Source: Zobellia laminariae (lineage in GTDB: Bacteria; Bacteroidota; Bacteroidia; Flavobacteriales; Flavobacteriaceae). Taken from it: 64,000 nt of DNA. The position numbers were made by a program, and so were the translations under genes. Of this stretch, positions 7,194-15,084 are shown piece after piece (position 1 is the first letter of the stretch; each line of letters starts with the position of its first letter). The stretch lies in contig NZ_RCNS01000004.1 of assembly GCF_009725995.1 (NCBI RefSeq), positions 186,001-250,000 on the forward strand. Reading direction: 5' to 3'. Under the pieces are notes generated by a model that saw only the letters and a program-made list of their open reading frames with translations, ran no database searches and had not been told where the DNA came from.

Positions 7194-10100
7194 ATGGTTA
7201 CAAAATTACGTCTTGTTTTTTCAATTACCATAGCATTTCTTTCCTTTTACGCCTCGGCACAGAGTGAATACTGGGAAAGTTCTTCGATGAATAAATCTTC
7301 CTACAAGAGAGTTTCGCAGGAATTGAACACACAAGACGGAAAAGTTTTTGCCTTACAGGAAAAACTTTTTAAGGAAGATTTAAAATCCTCTTCTACTTCT
7401 AAAAGTACTTCAAAAATCGTCTATTTTCCAAATTCAAGTGGAAAAATGGTCGCATATAGCGTGAAAGAAACTCCTGTTTTGTCTGAGGCTCTTTCAAAAA
7501 AATACCCTGAAATAAAATCTTTCTCTGGTCAAGCTGTAAATAATAAACAAAATCGTATAAGGTTCAGTATTTCTCAGAAAGATGTGCAGGCCATGATTGT
7601 GTCTGCTGAAAAAAATGAAAGTAGTTTTATAGAAAAGGTAGATAACGATAAGTATATCGTGTACTCCAGAAGCGCTAAAACTGCAGATGAGCTTGATTTT
7701 ATTTGTAGCACCCAAGAGAAGGTATTATCTGCGGGAGCTAATTTAACCGCAAAACCTTCAGATGGCCGCGTGCTTAGAAAATATAGGTTAGCTGTTTCTG
7801 CAACTGCTGAATATACTGCTTATCATGGTGGTACCGTAGCGGATGCGTTAGCGGGAATCAATGCTACAATAACTAGGGTAAATGAAGTTTTTGAAACTGA
7901 TTTAGCTGTTCGGTTGGAACTAGTGGCCGGTACCGACAAAATTATTTATACCAATGCGGCTACAGATCCATATAAGTCTTCAGGTTCATCTACAAGTACA
8001 GTAAGTTTAAGTACGTTGGGCGAGCAGGCTCAAGCAGCAATGACAAGCGAAATAGGAGAAGCCAATTATGATATTGGCCATGTTTTTCATGAAGGAGAGA
8101 ATGGCGGTAACGCGGGTTTTATAGGTGCTATTTGTGTAACCAATAGAAAGGGGAGCGCTTATTCTTCCAGTAAAGTTCCAAAAGGAGATAAGTTCGATTT
8201 AGATTTTGTGGCACATGAGATGGGGCATCAGTTAGGTGCAAATCATACTTGGTCTCACGAATTCGAGGGCACTTTAGTTCAGGTAGAACCCGGTAGCGGG
8301 TCTACTATTATGGGTTACGCGGGTATTACAGATGTAAATGATGTGGCTGCTAGGGGAGATGATTATTTTCACTATATCAGTATAAAACAAATTATAGAAA
8401 ATTTAGAGACAAAGACTTGTGGAGAGGTAATAAGTATTGCTAATAATCCACCGGTTGTTACTGATTTAGAAGACTATGTCATTCCAAAATCTACTGCCTT
8501 TGTATTGGATGGTTCTGCTACGGACCCTGATGTGGGAGATGTTTTAACCTACACTTGGGAGCAGATAGATAATGGTGTCGTTACTCAGGCCTCTTTTGGT
8601 CCTAATAATGCTAGTGGAGCAAATTTCAGGTCTAGACTACCAAGCTTAGCTCCAATTAGATATTTCCCAATGCTTTCGCAAGTGGTTAAAGGTAATTTAA
8701 CTCAGACCTATCCTACCAGAGGTTCTGCATGGGAAACGGTATCAGATGTTGAAAGAGAAATGAATTTTGCTTTTTCCGTGCGGGACAATGCACCAGGAGG
8801 AGGGCAAGTAGTGTCGGAACTAATGAATATTGCTGTTGTAAATAGTGCAGGTCCTTTTCAGGTTACTTCACAAGCAGCTGCTGAAACTTATGTTGCCGGA
8901 GAAGTGTTGCAAGTAGATTGGGATGTTGCAGGTACGGATATATTACCTATTGCAACTAAAAGTGTAGATATTATGCTTTCCATTGATGGAGGGGTTACGT
9001 TTACAGTTCCTTTAGCTATGGGAGTAGTGAATGATGGGTCTCATAAAGTTGTGGTTCCAGGCGTTTCTGCCGAGAGAGCGCGCATTATGGTTAAGGCATC
9101 GGATAATATCTATTATGCGGTAAATTCAACAGATTTTAGTATTGAAGCTTCACAATTTGTAATGAATTTTTCAGAGCTAGAATTTGAAGCATGTCACTTT
9201 GATGACCTTATTATTCCTTTTATGTACGAAACCTATTTAGGTTTTGATGAAGAGGTTGTTTTTACCGTGACAGATGCACCAGAAAATTTGGGAGTTACTT
9301 TTACACCAGATACCGTGTCTGTGGATGGAACGAGGGTAGATATGTTGTTGGAGAATACAGAAAATGTTCTAGAAGGTGCTTATTCATTAACGGTTATGGC
9401 CGTTTCGGCAAGCGTGTCAAAGGAGATTGCCATAGATATAAAAATATATGATACCGATTTCCCAGCGGTTGAGTTGATAGCGCCGGCGGATAATTTAATT
9501 GATGCCGCGACAACAGAGCTCTTACAGTGGGAAGACGATGTTTCTTATACTTCGTATGAAGTACATATTGCTACTGATGATGCATTTGCCAACTTGGTAG
9601 AATTAGCTACGGTTACTACAAATAGTTATGTGCCTACTGAACTGGGTAACCAGTCTGATTATTACTGGCGCGTGAAACCGTTGAATGTATGTGGAGAAGG
9701 CGAATTTAGTGTTGTCCGGAAGTTTTCTACAATCCAAGTAGATTGTACTAATAAGCGTGCGCGAGATCTTCCTTTGGAAATTAGTGCAATAGAAAGAGTC
9801 ACGGTAATTTCAAAAATAACCTTCTTTGAAGATTTGAAGGTAGACGATATTAATGTGAAATTAAATATTGATCATGAGTATCTAGAAGATTTGGTAATTA
9901 CTCTTACATCCCCTAATAACACGGTTGTTCCGTTAATTTCCAGTTCATGTGGAAACCTTAAGAATATTGATGCAACTTTTGACGATGATGCCGCCAATTT
10001 TACGTGTGGTGCCACAGCTACCACAGCAATAAATGGAACTGTAAAGCCACTTGGTTCACTTAGCTCGTTTAACGGAGAGTCTGTACTGGGTGAATGGACT

Positions 10101-11003
10101 TTAACAGTTATTGATAATGCAGCTAGGGATGGTGGTATTATAAACGGGTTCTCATTGGATATTTGTGTAGAAGGTGAATTTAGACCAGATGTTGATAATG
10201 ATGGTGTTTTTGATGATGGTGATGACCAATGTCTTAACACCCCTGAGGGTGCCGAGGTAGATTCATCCGGTTGTGAAGTGTACCGCTTTGCTCCTGATAA
10301 TTTTGAGATTACCGTACAGAGTGAGTCTTGTAGGAACAATGATGATGGTGTCATAACTATAAGTACTTTGTTGCCTTTGGATTATTTAATCTCTATATCT
10401 GGGAATAATACGGATGTTACCAATACATTTACTAATGTTTTCTCTCTTTCAAGTTTAACCTCGGGAGTATATACTTTGTGTGTAAATGCTTCTGGCGCCG
10501 ATGCTGATTATGAAGAATTCTGTGCGCAAGTAATCGTATCTCAGCCTGATCCATTGGGCGTTACTTCGTCTATTTCTCCAGATGGAAAGCAAATTGTTCT
10601 TTCTATGGAGGGCGCAGATGCCTATACAATAGAACTAAATGGGAAAACCGTACTTACAGATAAGTCAGAGATAACGTTAGACCTTCAATCGGGAGGTAAT
10701 ACGTTACGTGTGTCTACCGGTCTTTCATGCCAAGGTATTCATGAAGATAGTTTCTTTGTAGGTAGTGATCCAATAGTTTTTCCAAATCCATTTGATTCTA
10801 ATACAAGACTTGTATTAGGGGCATCTACCGGAAAAGTGAGAATTGATATCTTTAGTATAGGTGGAGCTTTGGTAAAAACTGAAGAAGGAACACCTAGAAA
10901 CGGAGGAATAGATTTAGATTTTACGTCATTACAATCTGGTATTTATATTGTGAAAGTTAAAGGAGAAACCATTGAGGGAACGGTTAAAGTGATAAAACGA
11001 TGA
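7194..11003 (+). CDS. Secreted reprolysin-like zinc metalloprotease with type IX secretion C-terminal domain
   Basis: 1269 residues from the ATG at 7194; an in-frame TTG lies one codon earlier. The signal peptide ends FYASAQ. A propeptide-like region is followed by the M12B-type catalytic domain with HEMGHQLGANH (His341, Glu342, His345, His351) and the Met-turn MGY at Met373. Beta-sandwich domains come next: PKD/Ig-like (about 410-560), Fn3-like (about 760-840), a P/Homo B-type domain (LEDLVITLTSPNNTVVPL, about 885-1000) and a calcium-binding TSP3-like stretch (DVDNDGVFDDGDDQC, near 1000). The C-terminus (VFPNPFDSNTRL... GIYIVKVKG) is a type IX sorting domain, so the protein is exported and cell-surface anchored or released. 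It probably degrades external proteins. Confidence 0.92.
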   Translation: MVTKLRLVFSITIAFLSFYASAQSEYWESSSMNKSSYKRVSQELNTQDGKVFALQEKLFKEDLKSSSTSKSTSKIVYFPNSSGKMVAYSVKETPVLSEALSKKYPEIKSFSGQAVNNKQNRIRFSISQKDVQAMIVSAEKNESSFIEKVDNDKYIVYSRSAKTADELDFICSTQEKVLSAGANLTAKPSDGRVLRKYRLAVSATAEYTAYHGGTVADALAGINATITRVNEVFETDLAVRLELVAGTDKIIYTNAATDPYKSSGSSTSTVSLSTLGEQAQAAMTSEIGEANYDIGHVFHEGENGGNAGFIGAICVTNRKGSAYSSSKVPKGDKFDLDFVAHEMGHQLGANHTWSHEFEGTLVQVEPGSGSTIMGYAGITDVNDVAARGDDYFHYISIKQIIENLETKTCGEVISIANNPPVVTDLEDYVIPKSTAFVLDGSATDPDVGDVLTYTWEQIDNGVVTQASFGPNNASGANFRSRLPSLAPIRYFPMLSQVVKGNLTQTYPTRGSAWETVSDVEREMNFAFSVRDNAPGGGQVVSELMNIAVVNSAGPFQVTSQAAAETYVAGEVLQVDWDVAGTDILPIATKSVDIMLSIDGGVTFTVPLAMGVVNDGSHKVVVPGVSAERARIMVKASDNIYYAVNSTDFSIEASQFVMNFSELEFEACHFDDLIIPFMYETYLGFDEEVVFTVTDAPENLGVTFTPDTVSVDGTRVDMLLENTENVLEGAYSLTVMAVSASVSKEIAIDIKIYDTDFPAVELIAPADNLIDAATTELLQWEDDVSYTSYEVHIATDDAFANLVELATVTTNSYVPTELGNQSDYYWRVKPLNVCGEGEFSVVRKFSTIQVDCTNKRARDLPLEISAIERVTVISKITFFEDLKVDDINVKLNIDHEYLEDLVITLTSPNNTVVPLISSSCGNLKNIDATFDDDAANFTCGATATTAINGTVKPLGSLSSFNGESVLGEWTLTVIDNAARDGGIINGFSLDICVEGEFRPDVDNDGVFDDGDDQCLNTPEGAEVDSSGCEVYRFAPDNFEITVQSESCRNNDDGVITISTLLPLDYLISISGNNTDVTNTFTNVFSLSSLTSGVYTLCVNASGADADYEEFCAQVIVSQPDPLGVTSSISPDGKQIVLSMEGADAYTIELNGKTVLTDKSEITLDLQSGGNTLRVSTGLSCQGIHEDSFFVGSDPIVFPNPFDSNTRLVLGASTGKVRIDIFSIGGALVKTEEGTPRNGGIDLDFTSLQSGIYIVKVKGETIEGTVKVIKR

Positions 11004-11680
11004 GAATACTAACTATTATTGTATTGGGTTTGGTGCTCTTTTCGGGTTGTAAAAAAGACTCGTCAAATACGCCTGGAAAAGTAAGTTTGGTGGCTCCTGC
11101 TAAAAATTCCGAATGTACGCCGGTTCAAAGTGATGGAGATAATAGTAGCATTGTTCGGTTTAATTGGAATGCTGCAGACCATACCGAAGTTTATGAGTTA
11201 CAGGTTACCAATTTAAATACGGGAACGGTCCAGTATAGAAATACGTCTAGTACGGTAGAAACTTTATCATTAGCTAAAGGCACGCCATTTTCATGGGTAG
11301 TAGTATCTGAAAATTCAGAAACAACAGCCTCTGTTAGTAGCGATTCTTGGTTGTTCTATAATCCGGGATCCGAAATTACTCATGTGCCTTTTCCAGCAGA
11401 ATTAACTTTCCCGGTACAGGGTTCTACGGCTTTTAGAGACGTAAATAACGAAATAAGTTTAAAGTGGGTTGGTAAGGATTTAGATAATGATATAGAAAGT
11501 TATGGGATATATCTTTCTAATGAAAATCCGCCTACAACATTATTGAAAACCACAGACGCAGGAGTAAGCGAGTTAATAGTGGAAGTAGCTGATGATGCAG
11601 TTTACTTTTGGAAAGTAGTAACTACAGATGAGGAAGGAAATGTTTCTACTAGTACAGTTTCGGAATTTAAGACCCGTTAA
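11000..11680 (+). CDS. Lipoprotein with two Fn3-like domains
   Basis: 226 residues with a lipoprotein signal peptide (MRILTIIVLGLVLFSGC, lipid cysteine Cys17, then KKDSS). Two repeats follow, each with a core typical of fibronectin type III folds: VSLVAPAKNSECTP...IVRFNWNAADHTEVYELQVT and LTFPVQGSTAF...ISLKWVGKDLDNDIESYGIY. The ATG overlaps the stop of the metalloprotease gene by 4 bases (ATGA), so the two are translationally coupled and probably work together at the cell surface. The role, for example anchoring or guiding the protease, is inference. Its 3' end overlaps the convergent pth gene by 14 bases. Confidence 0.8.
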   Translation: MRILTIIVLGLVLFSGCKKDSSNTPGKVSLVAPAKNSECTPVQSDGDNSSIVRFNWNAADHTEVYELQVTNLNTGTVQYRNTSSTVETLSLAKGTPFSWVVVSENSETTASVSSDSWLFYNPGSEITHVPFPAELTFPVQGSTAFRDVNNEISLKWVGKDLDNDIESYGIYLSNENPPTTLLKTTDAGVSELIVEVADDAVYFWKVVTTDEEGNVSTSTVSEFKTR

Positions 11681-12296
11681 ATTGATTCATGGTTCGTGCA
11701 ACACCCGCAAGAACAAAAGATTGAACCAGTTCAGTGGTTTTTTCGAAACGCTCTTTTAGCGCATCTTTTTCTGTTTCACTCCATTCGCCCAATACATATT
11801 CAACCTGTCTGCCTTTACCAAAGTCAGCTCCTACGCCAAATCTAAGTCGGTTGTAATTTGTGGTCTGTAGAACGTTCTGAATGTCTTTAAGACCATTATG
11901 GCCTCCATTGCTTCCTTTTGTTTTTAAACGTAGTGATCCAAATTCCAAATTAATGTCGTCTGTAATTACTAGAACGTTTTCTAAAGGAATATTCTCTTTA
12001 TCCATCCAATACTTTAATGCCTTGCCACTAAGGTTCATGTAGGTAGACGGTTTTAGACAAAGTATACTTCGGCCTTTTATTTTAAATGTACCTACATCAC
12101 CTAATTTTACAGTCTCAAAAGAAAAATCTAATGCTTTCGCTAGGGCATCCAAAACTTTGAATCCAATATTATGGCGAGTCTCTGAATACTCACTACCTAT
12201 GTTTCCTAGACCAATGATTAGGTATTTTTTCATGTTATCTGTTTCTTCTAGAACACTTTTGCTCTTGTTGAAAATTGATTTTAGAAATTGTGACAT
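11667..12296 (-). CDS. pth: Peptidyl-tRNA hydrolase
   Basis: Recycles peptidyl-tRNA released from stalled ribosomes by cleaving the ester bond. The core begins MKKYLIIGLGNIGSEYSETRHNIGF; the histidine in TRHNIGF (His42 when counted from 12296) is the catalytic base, and KGSNGGHNGLKDI and NRLRFGVG are further Pth signatures. Two starts are possible: ATG at 12296 (209 residues, with the lysine-rich N-terminal extension often seen in Bacteroidota) or ATG at 12233 (188 residues). It lies downstream of prs-rplY in the same direction, but a hairpin separates it from rplY. Confidence 0.95.
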   Translation of the reverse strand: MSQFLKSIFNKSKSVLEETDNMKKYLIIGLGNIGSEYSETRHNIGFKVLDALAKALDFSFETVKLGDVGTFKIKGRSILCLKPSTYMNLSGKALKYWMDKENIPLENVLVITDDINLEFGSLRLKTKGSNGGHNGLKDIQNVLQTTNYNRLRFGVGADFGKGRQVEYVLGEWSETEKDALKERFEKTTELVQSFVLAGVARTMNQFNGS

Positions 12297-12383
12297 AATG
12301 CGTCGTTTTTAGAATGTATGTGTTCTTGCGCACGATTATGTTTTAAAGTAAATGCAAGCCTCAATTTAAAGTTGTAAAAATAC

Positions 12384-12410
12384 AAAAGCGCCCTAAATTA
12401 GGGCGCTTTT
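12384..12410 (-). terminator. Hairpin terminator downstream of rplY
   Basis: AAAAGCGCCCTA (12384-12395) and TAGGGCGCTTTT (12399-12410) form a perfect 12-bp stem with a 3-nt loop. On the minus strand it is followed by TTTTG and another T-run. It ends prs-rplY transcripts before pth, or attenuates read-through into pth. Confidence 0.85.
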
Positions 12411-12430
12411 TATAAAACTTCAACTGAAAT

Positions 12431-13069
12431 TTATTCTTGGCTTCCTTCGCCTTCCGCAACTGCTGCTTCTGCACCTTCAGCTCCTTCTTCTCCTTCGCCT
12501 TCATCGTCTTCATCAACGGCCACTGCTGTACGCTGAGTTTTAACTTGAACAACAACGGTTGTGTCAGGGTGTAAGATTGTGAATTCATCTTTCAATAAAG
12601 ATTCAACAGTAATGTTGTCACCAATTTTTAGTTTTGATATATCAACATCAAAATAATCTGGCAAATTGTCTGGAAGTGCTTTAATGGCAAGTTTTCTCTT
12701 TCTGAAAAGTAAACGACCACCGGCTCTAACACCAGGAGCATTACCTACTAAACGAACAGGAATGTTCATTGTAACCTCTTTGTCATCAAAAAGTTGGTAA
12801 AAATCGATATGCAAAATTTTATCAGTCACTGGGTGAAACTGAATGTCTTGCATAATTGCTCTTACTTTACCATGACCTAAGTCAACCTCTACGGTGTGTG
12901 CGGCTGGGGTGTAAACTAAATCTCTGAACGCTAACTCTTCTGCTGAAAAGTGTAATGGTTTCTCCCCTCCGTATACAACGCAAGGAACCTGTCCAGCATT
13001 ACGTAGGGCTTTAGTTGCCTTTTTGCCCACGCTTTCTCTTTCTGATCCTTTAATTTTAATTGACTTCAT
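12431..13069 (-). CDS. rplY: 50S ribosomal protein L25, general stress protein CTC form
   Basis: 212 residues, so this is the long two-domain (TL5/CTC) form of bL25, which binds 5S rRNA in the central protuberance. Residues 1-90 form the L25 domain ([20 protein letters not shown]...); 95-185 form the C-terminal beta domain ([18 protein letters not shown]...). The tail from about 188 is a low-complexity Glu/Ala/Gly run ([20 protein letters not shown]), common in Bacteroidota L25. The gene is 51 bases downstream of prs, the classic prs-rplY(-pth) arrangement. Confidence 0.96.
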   Translation of the reverse strand: MKSIKIKGSERESVGKKATKALRNAGQVPCVVYGGEKPLHFSAEELAFRDLVYTPAAHTVEVDLGHGKVRAIMQDIQFHPVTDKILHIDFYQLFDDKEVTMNIPVRLVGNAPGVRAGGRLLFRKRKLAIKALPDNLPDYFDVDISKLKIGDNITVESLLKDEFTILHPDTTVVVQVKTQRTAVAVDEDDEGEGEEGAEGAEAAVAEGEGSQE

Positions 13070-13120
13070 TATATGATTTAAAAAATTAATACTCTTAACT
13101 GGTGTAGCTTATTTAAACGG

Positions 13121-14062
13121 CTACATTAAAAATTTTGACGCAATAGAAGTGTTATGGTGTACTCTGTGCATTACGTCTGCAAAAAGCTCTGCACAGCTCA
13201 ATACCTTTACTTTGTTTGAATCTCTCTTAGAAGGAATAGAATCTGTAACGATTAGTTCCGACAATTGCGATTTTTCTATTTTCTCGTAAGCATCACCGGA
13301 TAAAAGGGCGTGTGTTGTAATAGCCCTTACACTCAATGCGCCTCTCTCCATCATTAAATCGGCAGCTTTTGTCAACGTTCCAGCGGTATCTACCATGTCA
13401 TCTACTAAGACCACATTTTTACCCTTTACATCGCCAATTAGCTCCATGTGAGATATTATGTTTGCTTTTGCCCGCTGCTTGTAGCAGATAACGACATCAC
13501 ATCCTAATGCTTTTGAATAGGCATAGGCTCTTTTAGAGCCACCCATATCAGGTGATGCAATGGTAAGATTATCTAAATTTAATTTCTTTAGATAAGGCAA
13601 AAACATGGTAGATGCGAACAAATGATCTACAGGTTTTTCGAAAAAACCTTGAATCTGATCTGCATGCAAATCCATTGTAATGATTCTAGTTGCACCAGCG
13701 GCCTCAAGCATTTTTGCAATTAGCTTTGCTGCAATTGGTACTCTAGGTTTATCTTTTCTATCTTGTCTAGCCCAGCCAAAATAAGGCATCACGGCTGTTA
13801 TGTGTCTTGCAGATGCGCGTTTGGCTGCATCTAGCATTAACAACATTTCCATTAAATGTTCAGAACTTGGGTTCGTAGAACCTATGATGAAAATACGAGC
13901 TCCACGTACCGATTCTTCAAACGATGGTTGGAATTCACCATCACTGTATCTAGAGAAGAGTACGTTGCCTAATTCGGCACCGTAAAACTTGGCAATCTTT
14001 TTTGCCAACTCAGTACTCTGGGTACAGGCGAAAATTTTAGGTTCGGGAACTTGGTAAGCCAT
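13121..14062 (-). CDS. prs: Ribose-phosphate pyrophosphokinase
   Basis: 313 residues, the usual length of class I PRPP synthase, which transfers pyrophosphate from ATP to ribose-5-phosphate to feed nucleotide, histidine, tryptophan and NAD synthesis. Visible signatures are the SDGEFQPSFEESVRGARIFIIG region, the flexible loop YFGWARQDRKDKPRVPI, the metal site TMDLHADQIQGFF and the PRPP-binding loop VVLVDDMVDTAGTL. The ATG at 14060-14062 gives the standard N-terminus. A CAAATTTA element on the plus strand (14115-14122) supplies a minus-strand -7 box upstream. Confidence 0.97.
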   Translation of the reverse strand: MAYQVPEPKIFACTQSTELAKKIAKFYGAELGNVLFSRYSDGEFQPSFEESVRGARIFIIGSTNPSSEHLMEMLLMLDAAKRASARHITAVMPYFGWARQDRKDKPRVPIAAKLIAKMLEAAGATRIITMDLHADQIQGFFEKPVDHLFASTMFLPYLKKLNLDNLTIASPDMGGSKRAYAYSKALGCDVVICYKQRAKANIISHMELIGDVKGKNVVLVDDMVDTAGTLTKAADLMMERGALSVRAITTHALLSGDAYEKIEKSQLSELIVTDSIPSKRDSNKVKVLSCAELFADVMHRVHHNTSIASKFLM

Positions 14063-14114
14063 GGGTAACGTATTGTTAATTAGTTTATTGACAAGTCGTT
14101 TTGTTAGCGAGGTG

Positions 14115-14122
14115 CAAATTTA
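14115..14122 (-). promoter_or_regulatory. -7 element for prs-rplY
   Basis: Minus strand reads TAAATTTG, an exact TAnnTTTG match, 52 bases before the prs ATG. No clear -33 TTG is present at 17-23 bases. Confidence 0.45.
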
Positions 14123-14163
14123 GAAATTTATTTGTGTTGCTAAAGGATAAATGTTGTTATTTT

Positions 14164-14194
14164 TTGTGTTTGGAACAAAAAAAAATTACTTTTG
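14164..14194 (+). promoter_or_regulatory. tRNA-Leu promoter (TTG-N20-TACTTTTG)
   Basis: TTG (14164-14166), 20 bases, then TACTTTTG (14187-14194): a full match to the Bacteroidota housekeeping promoter pattern. It ends 14 bases before the first base of the tRNA, giving a start a few bases upstream of the mature 5' end. Confidence 0.65.
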
Positions 14195-14208
14195 CAGTCG
14201 AAATTAAT

Positions 14209-14289
14209 GCTCGAGTGGCGGAACTGGTAGACGCGCTGGATTCAAAATCCAGTTCCTTTGGAGTGCGGGTTCGATTCCCGCCTCGAGTA
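14209..14289 (+). tRNA. trnL-CAA: tRNA-Leu (anticodon CAA)
   Basis: A full cloverleaf folds by eye. The acceptor is GCTCGAG/CTCGAGT with a G-U closing pair; the anticodon stem CTGGA/TCCAG encloses loop TTCAAAA, giving anticodon CAA for UUG codons. There is a long variable arm, as in class II tRNAs, and a T-arm GCGGG-TTCGATT-CCCGC. The discriminator base is A and the CCA tail is not encoded. A terminator follows within 14 bases, so it is a single-gene transcript. Confidence 0.95.
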
Positions 14290-14302
14290 CAGAGTTAAAA
14301 AT

Positions 14303-14333
14303 AAAAAAGCTGAGATGTATTCTCAGCTTTTTT
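14303..14333 (+). terminator. Terminator after tRNA-Leu
   Basis: AAAAAAGCTGAGA and TCTCAGCTTTTTT form a 13-bp stem with a 5-nt loop, ending in a T-run. Confidence 0.88.
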
Positions 14334-14424
14334 TATACCCAAAAATCTCGTATTAAAATATAATGGGCGTTTATCATAATGCAGGAAAATAGGATATAGC
14401 TGTAGTTGATAGAATAAATAAATT

Positions 14425-14442
14425 TTACCGAACGTTTGGTAA
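14425..14442 (+). promoter_or_regulatory. TetR-type operator, copy 1 (regulator gene)
   Basis: TTACCGAACGTTTGGTAA is an 18-bp near-perfect inverted repeat (one mismatch between 9-base arms). It covers the TTTG (14435-14438) that lies 19 bases before the -7 element of the tetR-like gene, so a bound repressor would block sigma factor access. The same half-site TTACCGAAC recurs at 15052. Confidence 0.75.
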
Positions 14443-14465
14443 TTAAAAATAATAGTTTATATTTG
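14435..14465 (+). promoter_or_regulatory. Promoter of the TetR-like gene (TTTG-N19-TATATTTG)
   Basis: TTTG (14435-14438), 19 bases, then TATATTTG (14458-14465). The ATG at 14470 follows only 4 bases later, so the transcript is probably leaderless. The -33 part is embedded in the operator-like palindrome. Confidence 0.6.
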
Positions 14466-14469
14466 TCTT

Positions 14470-15033
14470 ATGAGACCACAGAAAGTATTGGATAAAGATA
14501 TTATAGCAAAACTAGTTGACGTTTTTAGGTCTAAGGGTTATGACGGCACAAGTCTTTCTGATTTGGCAGAAAAAACAGGTTTAAAGAAGGCTAGTCTGTA
14601 TCATCGTTTTCCAGATGGGAAGCAAGGTATGGCAGTGGCTGTTATGAATCACCTTGGTGAAAGGGCAGAAGAAAAGGTTTTTAGTGCTTTGCGGGACGAA
14701 AGTGTTTCTGCTGTTCAAAGATTAGCTAACGGATTGGATAACATTAAGTCTATATATACAGGAGGGAAAGACGCATGTATTCTGAGGGCGTTTTCATTAG
14801 GCTCTGGTTTAGAATTGTTCGGTGAGCAAATTGAGAGTGGAATGAAAGAATGGGTAAAGGCTTTCAAAAGTTTAGGTCTGGCTTTTGGATTGTCGGATAC
14901 ACTGGCTCAGCAATATGCTATACAAACTTTATTGGAAATTCAAGGTAGTCTTGTGGTCACTAAAGGGTTGAATGATTTGAACATATTTGAACAAACATTA
15001 AAGGATATTGAGCTAAGATACCTAAACAAATAA
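14470..15033 (+). CDS. TetR/AcrR family transcriptional regulator
   Basis: 187 residues. The N-terminal helix-turn-helix (about residues 8-52) reads IIAKLVDVFRSKGYDGTSLSDLAEKTGLKKASLYHRFPDGKQGM, the typical TetR DNA-binding signature; the remaining helical part is the ligand-binding and dimerisation domain. Two copies of an 18-bp palindrome with half-site TTACCGAAC lie before this gene and before the next one, so it probably represses both itself and the alpha/beta hydrolase until a small ligand, perhaps the hydrolase substrate, releases it. ATG start is supported by the promoter 4 bases upstream. Confidence 0.9.
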   Translation: MRPQKVLDKDIIAKLVDVFRSKGYDGTSLSDLAEKTGLKKASLYHRFPDGKQGMAVAVMNHLGERAEEKVFSALRDESVSAVQRLANGLDNIKSIYTGGKDACILRAFSLGSGLELFGEQIESGMKEWVKAFKSLGLAFGLSDTLAQQYAIQTLLEIQGSLVVTKGLNDLNIFEQTLKDIELRYLNK

Positions 15034-15051
15034 AAAATTTAATAATTTATT

Positions 15052-15069
15052 TTACCGAACATTCGGTAA
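15052..15069 (+). promoter_or_regulatory. TetR-type operator, copy 2 (hydrolase gene)
   Basis: TTACCGAACATTCGGTAA, an 18-bp inverted repeat with one mismatch between 9-base arms, 15 bases before the hydrolase ATG. It shares the left half-site exactly with copy 1 at 14425. Confidence 0.75.
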
Positions 15070-15084
15070 TAAACAATTTTAACT

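Noticed and set aside
9872..10354. 160-codon open frame on the minus strand inside the metalloprotease gene
   Set aside because: It is antisense to a well-supported coding region, has low-complexity Ser/Pro content typical of shadow frames, and no promoter or start context.
12361..12588. 75-codon minus-strand frame over the end of rplY
   Set aside because: It is the out-of-frame reading of the Glu/Ala-rich L25 tail and crosses the terminator.
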